From Chelativorans salis (GTDB taxonomy: Bacteria; Pseudomonadota; Alphaproteobacteria; Rhizobiales; Rhizobiaceae), in NCBI RefSeq assembly GCF_025336525.1, contig NZ_JAOCZP010000012.1, forward strand, positions 1 through 64,000: a stretch of 64,000 nucleotides of DNA, given 5' to 3'. The notes beneath the pieces are model-generated. The model saw only the letters and a program-made list of their open reading frames with translations. It ran no database searches and had not been told where the DNA came from. This document shows positions 44,695 to 53,067 of this stretch, piece after piece. How positions within the stretch are numbered: the first letter of the stretch is position 1; each line of letters opens with the position of its first letter. A program made the translations under genes and the position numbers.

Positions 44695-45996
44695 ATGGCA
44701 TGGCATGATGGCGTCAGGACCGGCCTAACCGGACCGGTCTTAGCGGGTCTGATCGCGTTGGTGGGCGGCTTCGGTGGCTTTGCCGCCTGGGCCGTGCTGG
44801 CGCCGATGTCGGGCGCGGTGATCGCGCCCGCGAAGATCACCGTGGAAGGCCACAATAAGATCGTCCAGCACCTGGAGGGCGGCATCGTGAGGGAGATCCT
44901 CGTCGAGGACGGGCAGAAAGTCGACGCCGGGCAACCAGTACTCGTGCTCGACGGAACGGCGGCGAGGTCAGAGGCGAACCGCCTCAAGGCGCAACTTGCC
45001 GCCATAGAGGCGGTCGAGGCGCGTACGCTCGCCGAGCGCGACGGAGCTGCCGAGCCGAGCTTTCCGGCATGGCTTCTTACTGCTGACGACGCGGAGACCG
45101 TGCGCCTGCTGGACGACCAGCGGGCGGAATTCGATGTGCGCCTACGCATGCACAAAGCCGAGATCGCCGTTCTCGAGCAGCAGATCGCCGCGCTTGAGGA
45201 GCAGATTGCCGGCCATGAAGTCCAGGAGGGCGAGACCGCACGGCAGATGGCTTTCCTCGCCGAGGAGCGCCAGGACCTCGAGACCCTGCTTGCCCAGGGG
45301 CTGACCCGCAAGAGCCAGGTGCTGGCACTGAAGCGCGCCGAAGCCGAGCTGAAGGGCCGACAGGGGCAGCTCACGGCGGCAGTCGCCGAGAGCAAGCAGT
45401 CGATCGCGGAAATCCGCGAGCGCATCGAGCAGGCGCGCTCGGCCCGCATCAGCGAGACTTCAGCCCAACTCGCCGAGCTGCGTTTCAAGCGCACAGAGAT
45501 CCTCGAGAAGCTGCGCGCGGCTCAGGATGTGAGCGGACGTTTGGTCGTGCGGGCGCCTGCGTCCGGAATTGTCATCGACTTGGCCAAGCACAACACTGGC
45601 GCTGTGATCACGCCCGGCCAGGAGCTGATGACCATCGTGCCTGAAGGCACTGGCCTCGTGGTCGAGGCGCGCGTGAGACCGCAGGACATCGACGAGTTGC
45701 ATATGGGGCAGGAAGCCTGGCTCAACTTCTCGGCCTTCGATACGCGCCAGACGCCGCCCGTCGCCGCGCGGGTCGTCTACATGTCGGCCGACCGTCTCGA
45801 GAACGAGCGCACTGGCGAGCCCTACTATCTCGCGCGGCTCGAGATCTCGGCCGATCCGGCATCGGGATTCGACCCCTCGCGGGTTGGCCCCGGTCACGAC
45901 GTCGAGGTCTTCATCACGACAGGTGAACGCACCTTCTTCGAGTATATCGCGGCGCCGCTGACGAAAACCCTCGCCCGTTCGTTCCGGGAGAGCTAG
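44695..45996 (+). CDS. Type I secretion periplasmic adaptor (HlyD/PrtE family)
   Basis: 433-aa membrane-fusion protein linking the ABC exporter to an outer-membrane channel. One N-terminal transmembrane helix (LAGLIALVGGFGGFAAWAVL) is followed by a split lipoyl/beta-barrel domain (KIVQHLEGGIVREILVEDGQ). A long alpha-helical hairpin (about 95-285) rich in Glu, Gln and Arg comes next, then the second lipoyl half RLVVRAPASGIVIDLAKHNT. The C-terminal barrel contains the family motif region PGHDVEVFITTGERTFFEYI. Length and order match PrtE/HlyD adaptors. It starts 30 bases after the exporter gene, with a GAGAGAGG stretch upstream. Confidence 0.93.
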   Translation: MAWHDGVRTGLTGPVLAGLIALVGGFGGFAAWAVLAPMSGAVIAPAKITVEGHNKIVQHLEGGIVREILVEDGQKVDAGQPVLVLDGTAARSEANRLKAQLAAIEAVEARTLAERDGAAEPSFPAWLLTADDAETVRLLDDQRAEFDVRLRMHKAEIAVLEQQIAALEEQIAGHEVQEGETARQMAFLAEERQDLETLLAQGLTRKSQVLALKRAEAELKGRQGQLTAAVAESKQSIAEIRERIEQARSARISETSAQLAELRFKRTEILEKLRAAQDVSGRLVVRAPASGIVIDLAKHNTGAVITPGQELMTIVPEGTGLVVEARVRPQDIDELHMGQEAWLNFSAFDTRQTPPVAARVVYMSADRLENERTGEPYYLARLEISADPASGFDPSRVGPGHDVEVFITTGERTFFEYIAAPLTKTLARSFRES

Positions 45997-46071
45997 TGGA
46001 TCGGCGGCTCTGCCGCACAGGCAACACCGCTGTCGCAGCGTCAACAGCAGAATGATTGATTGGATTAATCG

Positions 46072-49000
46072 ATGCCCGCAACCACAACCTACGCTTTGAG
46101 CGGAGACGCCTATATCGACAGCCTTCTCGGCGGTATCAAATGGGCGACCCTCGACTTAACTTACAGTTTCCCGGCAATTGCCTCCTATTACGGCGCGGGC
46201 TACGGCTATGGCGAACCGGACAACAATTTCGGGGCATTGAATGCAGCGCAACAGGCTGCTGCACGAGCTACCTTCGGTCTTTTCTCCTCGGTTTCCAGGG
46301 TTACCTTGACCGAGATCACGGAGACCTCCACTCAGCACGGCGACCTGCGGCTTGCCATGTCGGACGCGCCGGGCACCGCCTGGGCCTACTATCCCACCAC
46401 TCTCGCCGAGGGCGGTGACATGTGGTTCAACAAGTCCAGGGGCTACTACGACAATCCGCAGAAGGGCAATTACGCCTTCACCACCTTCCTGCATGAGGCG
46501 GGACATGCGCTGGGCCTGGAACACGCGCATGAAGACAACGTCATGCCCGTTGAACGCGACTCCATGGAATACACCGTGATGAGCTACCGCTCCTATGTGG
46601 GGGCCTCGACCACGAGCGGCTACACAAACGAGCAATGGGGCTACGCCCAATCGCTGATGATGTACGACATCGCCGCCCTGCAGCACATGTACGGCGCCGA
46701 CTACAGCAGCAACGCGGGCAGCACCACCTATTCCTGGAGCCCGACCACCGGCGAGATGTTCATCGACGGTGTTGGCCAGGGCGCACCGGGGGCAAACCGC
46801 GTCTTCCTCACCGTCTGGGACGGTGGGGGCAGCGATACCTACGACTTTTCGACATACTCCAACGGCGTGAAGATCGATCTCAGGCCAGGTCAGTGGACCA
46901 CGTCCTCGTCCACGCAGCTTGCCAAGCTTCACTACGATGGCTCAAAGGTGGCGGTCGGTAACATCGCTAACGCGCTGCTCTATAACAACGACATGCGCTC
47001 GCTGATCGAGAACGCCACGGGCGGCGCCGGCAACGACATGATCGTCGGCAACACGGCCACCAATAGGCTTTGGGGCAATGCCGGCAAGGACAGCCTCTAT
47101 GGCGGCGACGGCAACGATGTGCTGGTAGGCGGCGCAGGGGCCGACAAGCTTAATGGCGGCGCTGGCTTCGACTATGCAAGCTATGCTGGCGCGGCGGCGG
47201 GCGTGACGGCGCGGCTCAACAAGCCGGCGCTGAACACCGGCGACGCACTAGGCGACAGCTATGTCTATATCGAAGGCCTGATCGGCAGCGGTCATGCAGA
47301 CAAGCTGGTGGGCAATGCGGCCGCCAACCGCGTCAATGGCGGTGCGGGCAACGACCGCCTGTATGGTGTCGGCGGCAACGACACGCTGATTGGCGGTCTG
47401 GGAAATGACCGGCTCTATGGCAGTGCCGGCAAGGACAGCCTCTCCGGCGGCGACGGCAACGATGTGCTGGTTGGCGGCACAGGGGCCGACAAGCTCAATG
47501 GTGGCGCTGGCTTCGACTATGCAAGCTATGCTGGCGCGGCGGCGGGCGTGACGGCGCGGCTCGACAAGCCGTCGCTGAATACCGGCGACGCACTGGGCGA
47601 CAGCTATGCCTATATCGAAGGCCTGATCGGCAGCGGCCACGCCGACCTGCTGGTGGGCAACGCGGCCGCTAACCGCATCAATGGCGATGCGGGCAACGAC
47701 CGCCTGTATGGTATCGGCGGCAACGACACGCTGATTGGCGGTCTGGGAAATGACCGGCTCTATGGCAGTGCAGGTAAAGACACGCTTTCCGGCGGCGACG
47801 GCAACGATGTGCTGGTTGGCGGCGCAGGGGCCGACAACCTCAATGGTGGCGCTGGCTTCGACTATGCAAGCTATGCTGGCGCGGCGGCGGGCGTGACGGC
47901 GCGGCTCGACAAGCCGGCGCTGAACACCGGCGACGCACTGGGCGACAGCTATGCCTATATCGAAGGCCTGATTGGCAGCGGTCATGCAGACAAGCTGGTG
48001 GGCAATGCGGCCGCCAACCGCATCAACGGCGGTGCGGGCAACGACAGGCTCTACGGCGTCGGCGGCAACGACACACTGATTGGCGGTCTGGGAAGTGACC
48101 GGCTCTACGGCAGTGCAGGTAAAGACACGCTTTCCGGCGGCGACGGCAACGATGTGCTGGTCGGCGGCGCAGGGGCCGACAAGCTTAATGGCGGCGCTGG
48201 CTTCGACTATGCAAGCTATGCTGGCGCGGCGGCGGGCGTGACGGCGCGGCTCGACAAGCCGGCGCTGAATACCGGCGACGCACTGGGCGACAGCTATGCC
48301 TATATCGAAGGCCTGATCGGCAGCGGTCATGCAGACAAGCTGGTGGGCAATGCGGCCGCCAACCGCATCAATGGCGGTGCGGGCAACGACAGGCTCTACG
48401 GCGTCGGCGGCAACGACACACTGATTGGCGGTCTGGGAAGTGACCGGCTCTACGGCAGTGCAGGTAAAGACACGCTTTCCGGCGGCGACGGCAACGATGT
48501 GCTGGTCGGCGGCGCAGGGGCCGACAAGCTTAATGGCGGCGCTGGCTTCGACTATGCAAGCTATGCTGGCGCGGCGGCGGGCGTGACGGCGCGGCTCGAC
48601 AAGCCGGCGCTGAATACCGGCGACGCACTGGGCGACAGCTATGCCTATATCGAAGGCCTGATCGGCAGCGGTCATGCAGACAAGCTGGTGGGCAATGCGG
48701 CCGCCAACCGCATCAATGGCGGTGCGGGCAACGACCGCCTGTATGGTGCCGGCGGCAACGATAAGCTGATCGGTGGTTCTGGTGCGGACCGCCTGGTCGG
48801 CGGCGCCGGCACAGACATTTTTGTCTTCCAGAAGGAAAGCGACTCGCTGCCCTCCGCCCGCGACAAGATCAACGACTTCGTCTCAGGCCTTGATAAAATC
48901 GATCTGAGGGGCATTGATGCGGACAGCACTGCCGGCGGCAATCAGACTTTCTCCTTTATCGGGGGGAAGGCCTTCGGTGGCAAGGCCGGTGAGCTCAATT

Positions 49001-49107
49001 TCGTCAACGGCGTTTTGTCGGGAGATTCGGATGGTAACGGCATCGGTGACTTTCAGGTCGATGTCCTGAACGTCTCCGTCCTTGTCGACAGCGATTTCTA
49101 CCTTTGA
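46072..49107 (+). CDS. Serralysin-like RTX zinc metalloprotease
   Basis: 1011-aa calcium-dependent secreted protease, substrate of the adjacent type I system. Residues 1-230 are the M10 metallopeptidase domain: zinc site HEAGHALGLEH (about residue 141) and Met-turn VMSYRSYVG about 25 residues later. From about 320 on there are many GGxGxDxLxGG nonapeptides that bind calcium and fold as beta-rolls. Five copies of a 115-residue unit, each with two RTX blocks separated by a FDYASYAGAAAGVTARL spacer, make up most of the C-terminal part. The protein ends in a non-RTX segment (VLNVSVLVDSDFYL), the probable secretion signal. No N-terminal signal peptide, as expected. It is about twice the length of classical serralysins. 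Confidence 0.93.
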   Translation: MPATTTYALSGDAYIDSLLGGIKWATLDLTYSFPAIASYYGAGYGYGEPDNNFGALNAAQQAAARATFGLFSSVSRVTLTEITETSTQHGDLRLAMSDAPGTAWAYYPTTLAEGGDMWFNKSRGYYDNPQKGNYAFTTFLHEAGHALGLEHAHEDNVMPVERDSMEYTVMSYRSYVGASTTSGYTNEQWGYAQSLMMYDIAALQHMYGADYSSNAGSTTYSWSPTTGEMFIDGVGQGAPGANRVFLTVWDGGGSDTYDFSTYSNGVKIDLRPGQWTTSSSTQLAKLHYDGSKVAVGNIANALLYNNDMRSLIENATGGAGNDMIVGNTATNRLWGNAGKDSLYGGDGNDVLVGGAGADKLNGGAGFDYASYAGAAAGVTARLNKPALNTGDALGDSYVYIEGLIGSGHADKLVGNAAANRVNGGAGNDRLYGVGGNDTLIGGLGNDRLYGSAGKDSLSGGDGNDVLVGGTGADKLNGGAGFDYASYAGAAAGVTARLDKPSLNTGDALGDSYAYIEGLIGSGHADLLVGNAAANRINGDAGNDRLYGIGGNDTLIGGLGNDRLYGSAGKDTLSGGDGNDVLVGGAGADNLNGGAGFDYASYAGAAAGVTARLDKPALNTGDALGDSYAYIEGLIGSGHADKLVGNAAANRINGGAGNDRLYGVGGNDTLIGGLGSDRLYGSAGKDTLSGGDGNDVLVGGAGADKLNGGAGFDYASYAGAAAGVTARLDKPALNTGDALGDSYAYIEGLIGSGHADKLVGNAAANRINGGAGNDRLYGVGGNDTLIGGLGSDRLYGSAGKDTLSGGDGNDVLVGGAGADKLNGGAGFDYASYAGAAAGVTARLDKPALNTGDALGDSYAYIEGLIGSGHADKLVGNAAANRINGGAGNDRLYGAGGNDKLIGGSGADRLVGGAGTDIFVFQKESDSLPSARDKINDFVSGLDKIDLRGIDADSTAGGNQTFSFIGGKAFGGKAGELNFVNGVLSGDSDGNGIGDFQVDVLNVSVLVDSDFYL
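47100..48780 (+). repeat. Five 345-bp tandem repeats inside the RTX protease gene
   Basis: The string GATGTGCTGG after GGCGACGGCAAC recurs at 47116, 47461, 47806, 48151 and 48496, an exact 345-base (115-codon) period. Copies four and five are nearly identical, including silent positions, while the first is more divergent. This indicates recent duplication or gene conversion, and the copy number is probably unstable. Confidence 0.92.
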
Positions 49108-49124
49108 GGCGGAGAAGCAGGCTT

Positions 49125-49352
49125 ATGGGTGAATGGATCGACTTCGACCGCTGGCCCGAATGCGCTGGCATGGAACGGCCGGGTATCGTGTTCGAGGTTC
49201 AGAACGAAGAGCGGCAGACGATGACGACCGGTTGCGTCATCCCCCTGCCGCTTCCATTCGACTGGACATCGGGCCCGGTGCGGTTCCGCATCGTCGAACA
49301 GGAAACGCCGCGCCATTCAGAGCCGCTGCCGCCGCCGAGCTCTGCCAATTAG
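49125..49352 (+). CDS. 75-aa protein downstream of the RTX protease
   Basis: Small acidic protein starting MGEWIDFDRWPECAGMERPG at ATG 49125, 17 bases after the protease stop, with GGAGAAGCAGG upstream. No membrane helix, one cysteine pair, a Pro-rich end. I do not recognise the family. Position after the substrate gene in a type I secretion operon allows roles as a secretion chaperone or protease inhibitor, as small inhibitor genes follow some serralysin genes, but it lacks a signal peptide, which such periplasmic inhibitors have. Confidence 0.65.
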   Translation: MGEWIDFDRWPECAGMERPGIVFEVQNEERQTMTTGCVIPLPLPFDWTSGPVRFRIVEQETPRHSEPLPPPSSAN

Positions 49353-49449
49353 CCGGTCCGGTTAGCTGTGGCATGCGTCATTGGTTCGACGAGACTGATT
49401 TCCGTCGCCCACTAGTGTGAAATCAAAAGGCTGCATTAATTTCATATCC

Positions 49450-49660
49450 ATGCGAGACGTCATGTCGCGTGAGCATGCGGATGTTGGCAACAAGGATCCA
49501 AGCTTCAGCGGCGGCGATCGATCATTCGAAATCCTTGGCGAGCCTGCGGCAGCCACCCAGCCATGCAAAAGTGCGCTCAACCAGAAAACTTGGCCTGACG
49601 CTCAAGATGGCCGGTGCCGCCGATACCTCCCCGGGGAAACCAACCAAACCGTCTCCGCGG
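49450..49660 (-). pseudogene. IS5-family transposase 3' remnant
   Basis: Minus-strand translation reads FLVERTFAWLGGCRRLAKDF then E, a TGA stop, SIAAAEAWILVANIRMLTR. This is the well-known C-terminal RRWVVERTFAW...RRLAKDFE...A..W motif block of IS5-family (IS427-like) transposases, including the catalytic glutamate. The in-frame stop and missing N-terminus show decay. It is a different subgroup from the IS5 fragments at 39531 and 42507. Confidence 0.75.
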
Positions 49661-49694
49661 CGCCATTTGAATGAGTCGGCAGCGACCAATTGCT

Positions 49695-49728
49695 GGCCTC
49701 ACCATGACCCATGGCCCATGGTGAGGCC
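49695..49728 (-). terminator. Strong 12-bp hairpin after the OmpA-family gene
   Basis: GGCCTCACCATG (49695-49706) and CATGGTGAGGCC (49717-49728) pair perfectly over 12 bp with a 10-base loop, three bases beyond the OmpA-family stop codon. There is no obvious U-tract on either strand, but position and stability suggest transcription termination or 3'-end protection for the minus-strand gene. Confidence 0.6.
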
Positions 49729-49731
49729 GGA

Positions 49732-51432
49732 CTAGTGGGTGCTTACAACAGGCGCGACCAGCGGCGTGATGCGACGGATTGCGACGCGTCGGTTCTCCCG
49801 TTCGCGTTGCTGCGTGTGGACCTTCAGGTACTGTTCGCCGTAGCCTTGGACTTCGAGGTTCTCCGGGGGTATGTCGAACACGCTTGTGAGCGCCACCGCC
49901 ACGGCCTCGGCACGCTGGTCGGACAGGGCTAGGTTGGCGAGGTCTGAGCCGACTGCATCGGTATGGCCCTCGATGAAGAAGACCTCGCCAGGATTTTCCT
50001 CGAGCAGCCGCAGCATGGCATCGGCGACGCCTTCGAGCTTGTAGATCTCACTCTCCTCGATCTCGGACGAGCCGAATGCGAAGTTGATCACATCGAGGTC
50101 GATGCGCCTGACCTTGTCACGGATACGTGCTGAGCGCCGTACTTCGTCGAGCGAATAGGTACGCTCCACCACCTCCACGGGGGGTTGTTCGAGAAAGTCG
50201 TAATAGGCGTAAGGATCTTCCACCAATGCTGCGTTCAGAATGTACTCCTCTGCGGGTATCGTCAGCAGCAGCGGCGGTAGGTCAGCGCCCGGATCGCGCC
50301 ATTCCAAAACGTCATCGTAATAGCGATCGTCCACATAAACGAGCACAACCTCCCGACCGTCAGGCTGGATCTTTACGCGGCGAACAACATCGCCATAGCG
50401 GTTGTAGACGGTGATGATGCGCGTTCCATCGGGCCGGATCACCACTTCGCGCTGCAGGTCATGCGGGAGTTCTTCGTAGTAGACGTCACGCGCGCCAAAG
50501 CTGAGGCGCTCGTCGCGTTGACGCTCCACGATATAGGTGTCGTTGAACTCGATGATGGTGCGATTTTCCACCTTGCGGACGATCTTCGCACCCTCCGGCA
50601 CCCTGTCACGCATTGGGCGCGGCCGTTCGAGCCGCCGACCCTCCTGGGAGATCAATGACTTCACCTCGCGGCGGTCGACCTCGACCCCGGCCTGGGCGGC
50701 GGCATCGCTTTCGGGCGGCAGAGCCTCGGCGGGATCGGCCTTCCTGCCAGGCCGCTGGCGCTCCTCTTTTGCGCTATCGAGCACCGGAGTAGCGGCGTCG
50801 GAGCGCTCGCGTTTGTCGGCGGCCTCACGCTCGCGGCGGGGTTCCTGACGCCGGTCGGCTGCTCTCGGGGCTTTGGGCTCGGCTTTCCGCTGCCGGACGG
50901 CCTCGCGCTTGCGACGTGGTTCCTCGCGGCGGTCGGCTGCCTTGGGCGTTTTGGGCGCGGCCCCCCGCTGCTGGACAGCCTCGCCCTTGCGGGAAGGTTC
51001 CTCGCGCCGTTCCGTTGCCTTGGGCGCTTTGGGCGCACCCTCCCGCTGCTTGACAGCCTCACGCTTGCGGCGCGGCTCCTCACGCTGTTCGGTTGCCTTA
51101 GGCGCTTTGGGTCCGGCGTCCCCTGACCGGACAGCCTCGCGCTCGCGGCGCGGTTTCTTGTGCTCTTTGGCGGCCTTGGTTGTCTTACGCCGATCGCCTT
51201 GCGACCGGGCGGCCTCACCCTCGCGACCCTTCTTTTTCAGCTTGCGCAGCTCATCCGGGGCGCGTTCCGCCTGCACCAGTACAAGCGGGCCGACGTTGTG
51301 GTCGATGTCTGCTCTGGAAAAGCCTACCCATCCCCCCACGACTTTGTACGGAAATGGCAGTGCTGCAAGCGTTGAAGCGGTCATCAGAAGACTGAGGACG
51401 GTCGCCACCACTACCTGGAAACAGCGGTTCAT
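49732..51432 (-). CDS. OmpA-family protein with long charged repeat linker
   Basis: 566-aa envelope protein. The ATG at 51432 follows GAGGTGG at good spacing; a GTG three codons earlier is less likely. An N-terminal signal peptide (MNRCFQVVVATVLSLLMTAS) is followed by a short domain. Residues about 60-215 are extremely rich in Arg, Glu, Lys and Pro and contain about four and a half copies of a 26-residue unit built on EEPRRKREAV and PKAPKATE. A middle domain with repeated Arg/Tyr strands follows (about 260-380). The C-terminal OmpA domain binds peptidoglycan: INFAFGSSEIEESEIYKLEG, IEGHTDAVGSDLANLALSDQ, VQGYGEQYLKVHTQ. The linker could reach across the periplasm or bind polyanionic glycan. Confidence 0.88.
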   Translation of the reverse strand: MNRCFQVVVATVLSLLMTASTLAALPFPYKVVGGWVGFSRADIDHNVGPLVLVQAERAPDELRKLKKKGREGEAARSQGDRRKTTKAAKEHKKPRREREAVRSGDAGPKAPKATEQREEPRRKREAVKQREGAPKAPKATERREEPSRKGEAVQQRGAAPKTPKAADRREEPRRKREAVRQRKAEPKAPRAADRRQEPRREREAADKRERSDAATPVLDSAKEERQRPGRKADPAEALPPESDAAAQAGVEVDRREVKSLISQEGRRLERPRPMRDRVPEGAKIVRKVENRTIIEFNDTYIVERQRDERLSFGARDVYYEELPHDLQREVVIRPDGTRIITVYNRYGDVVRRVKIQPDGREVVLVYVDDRYYDDVLEWRDPGADLPPLLLTIPAEEYILNAALVEDPYAYYDFLEQPPVEVVERTYSLDEVRRSARIRDKVRRIDLDVINFAFGSSEIEESEIYKLEGVADAMLRLLEENPGEVFFIEGHTDAVGSDLANLALSDQRAEAVAVALTSVFDIPPENLEVQGYGEQYLKVHTQQRERENRRVAIRRITPLVAPVVSTH

Positions 51433-51854
51433 CGAGACCACCTCGCCAGTCCCACTGCTCTGCGAATGTCCATCGATAGCGCTCCACTGTGACCCGAATA
51501 ACCGCCAAATAGGAGAGGCGTTCGGTCAGAACGTGGCCCGGCAAGTCAAGTTTCTGCGGCCGTTGAATCCTTCCGTGAGCCGCCAACAGCCACTCACTGA
51601 CGGGCTTATCTCGCCCACCGCGCGTCAGTCCCAGAACTGATTTCGAACCGAAGTATCCATCCGAGTTACTCAGGCAGGGCACGGCAAGATCGGCGGTGAT
51701 GGTTCATGTTTGCGAGAGGAAGCCTGCCGACGCGGCCAATGTCTTGGAGCCTGCAAATCTGGGACTGTTTGCAGTGTGGTGTTGATCTGAGGCGCACTTA
51801 GATCGCCATCCGAACGGCGCAACAGATGCGTCACCGATCCACCTTGCTGAGATG
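51433..51854. other. 420-bp gap between OmpA-family and toxin genes
   Basis: No supportable gene or repeat. It should contain the OmpA-family promoter on the minus strand near 51440-51550. Short open frames here show no recognisable similarity. Confidence 0.4.
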
Positions 51855-52568
51855 TCAAAGGATTCGGAAAACCTGCCCGCTGCCGGCGTCGCGGTAGAGG
51901 TCAATGCGGTTGCCATTCCAGTGGTAGTCGAGGTGCCGCCCCTGTACGGGGCTTGCAGCACAATCGGGATAGAAAAGGCCGGCACATTCGCCGCCAGCGT
52001 GACGTACGCTCGGATAGGCGATGCCGTTTGAGCCCTCGGCGTGGAGTGCGGCGCCCAGCGCCTGGGCGGCGCGGTAGTCGTCCGGATTGAGCGCCGCCGC
52101 CCACTGTCTGGCTTCACCGCGCAAGTCATGCAGGCTCGCGTCGACGTCGAGCACGATTTCGCGAAACTGCGAGGTCCAACCGGACGGCTCGCTGGTCGCC
52201 GCCATAAAGCGGCCGTGGTGGTGGATTGTCTCGAACAGAGCGGTCTCGAAGTATCGGCCCGCATAAAGCACGCCGAAGCGGCCGGCGCTGAAGCGACTCG
52301 GGCGATCGGGGCTGACATGGGTGAAGGGTGCCATCAGGTAGGACGCACCGGGGCCGGCGACGCGGCGGGCCGGCGGCACGAGGTCGAGATTGCCGATCGT
52401 TTCCATCAGACGCGGGTTCGTCTTCTGCTCGGCCGAGAGAATGAGCGGCCAGTCGGCCGGATCGGCGATATCCTCGAACAGGTCGATTGGCGGAAAGACG
52501 CTGCGGATGATCCGCACCGCCCCTTTCCAGGAAATGTGAGAGACGGGCGGAAGCGCCGCCGCGCTCAC
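51855..52568 (-). CDS. RES-domain toxin of a type II toxin-antitoxin pair
   Basis: 237-aa protein with GTG start at 52568 overlapping the antitoxin stop (GTGA), which fixes the start. The RES domain spans about 60-220: the conserved Arg lies in FSAGRFGVLYAGRYFETALF, Glu in ALFETIHHH, and Ser in the later YPSVRH stretch. RES toxins degrade NAD+ in known members (for example the MbcT and Res systems), arresting growth. It follows the antitoxin in the common antitoxin-toxin order for this family and ends 286 bases after the start of a featureless gap. Catalytic residues look complete, so it is probably active. Confidence 0.87.
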   Translation of the reverse strand: MSAAALPPVSHISWKGAVRIIRSVFPPIDLFEDIADPADWPLILSAEQKTNPRLMETIGNLDLVPPARRVAGPGASYLMAPFTHVSPDRPSRFSAGRFGVLYAGRYFETALFETIHHHGRFMAATSEPSGWTSQFREIVLDVDASLHDLRGEARQWAAALNPDDYRAAQALGAALHAEGSNGIAYPSVRHAGGECAGLFYPDCAASPVQGRHLDYHWNGNRIDLYRDAGSGQVFRIL

Positions 52569-52978
52569 CAGCCGCCCCGTTCGGCGTCGAGGTAGCGATG
52601 CACGCGCATCAGATCGGTCAACTCGCCGCCCAGCATGACATCGAGTGCGGAGCGGCCGCCGAAGGCGGCATTCGGCTTGTCCACCCATTGATAGGCGCGC
52701 TGCGGTTCGCGGAAGATGATGCGCAGCGCCTTGTGGATGGCCATCAGATTCGACAGCCGTGCCCTCGTGTCACGGTCGATGCGGCCGATCTCGCCAGCCT
52801 TCCAGCGCCGGTAGGTGCGCACCGAGAGGTCGAGCAGCAGGCTCGCCTCCTCGTCGCTCAGTCTCCACCGGGCGAACAGGTTAACCGCGGCCCGGAACAT
52901 TGCGGCCGCCTCCGCGTCGGTAATCGGCGCGGGGACGAACTCCGGCGCAACGGTGTCGATCGGTTGCAACACAGCCAT
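52565..52978 (-). CDS. Xre/MbcA/ParS-family antitoxin
   Basis: 137-aa antitoxin partner of the RES toxin. ATG at 52978 with a strong AAGGAGA ribosome-binding site. The N-terminal half carries the Xre-like DNA-binding helices (DEEASLLLDLSVRTYRRWKA), the C-terminal half is the MbcA/ParS-type toxin-binding domain: LMAIHKALRIIFREPQRAYQ, then DKPNAAFGGRSALDVMLGGE, the usual W(V)xxPNxAFGGxxPLDxM pattern. It neutralises the toxin by direct binding and probably represses its own promoter at 52999-53027. Confidence 0.9.
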   Translation of the reverse strand: MAVLQPIDTVAPEFVPAPITDAEAAAMFRAAVNLFARWRLSDEEASLLLDLSVRTYRRWKAGEIGRIDRDTRARLSNLMAIHKALRIIFREPQRAYQWVDKPNAAFGGRSALDVMLGGELTDLMRVHRYLDAERGGW

Positions 52979-52998
52979 CTCGCTCTCCTTCAAAGGCA

Positions 52999-53027
52999 TA
53001 TATAGGCGATTTAATGCCATTTGGCAA
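52999..53027 (-). promoter_or_regulatory. Toxin-antitoxin promoter with overlapping operator
   Basis: On the minus strand TTGCCA (53022-53027) and TATATA (52999-53004) are spaced by exactly 17 bases, a near-consensus sigma-70 promoter 20 bases upstream of the antitoxin start. The palindrome TGCCATTTGGCA (53015-53026) overlaps the -35 box, where binding of the antitoxin or toxin-antitoxin complex would block transcription. Confidence 0.65.
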
Positions 53028-53067
53028 AAATTATCGATATCTGGGCAGAATGGCAACTCGCGGAGTA

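Larger units (their letters stand above)
49353..49731. other. Gap holding an IS remnant and a strong hairpin
   Basis: Region between the small secretion-operon gene (plus) and the OmpA-family gene (minus). It contains the IS5-like remnant at about 49450-49660 and the hairpin at 49695-49728. No intact gene. Confidence 0.5.

Noticed and set aside
47248-48675. 475-aa minus-strand open frame with strong internal repeats
   Set aside because: It is the antisense reading of the RTX repeat region; its repeats simply mirror the 345-bp repeats of the protease gene.
47100-48780. CRISPR-like periodic repeats
   Set aside because: The period is 345 bp, an exact multiple of three, and codes for RTX calcium-binding motifs in frame; there are no short repeats with unique spacers.
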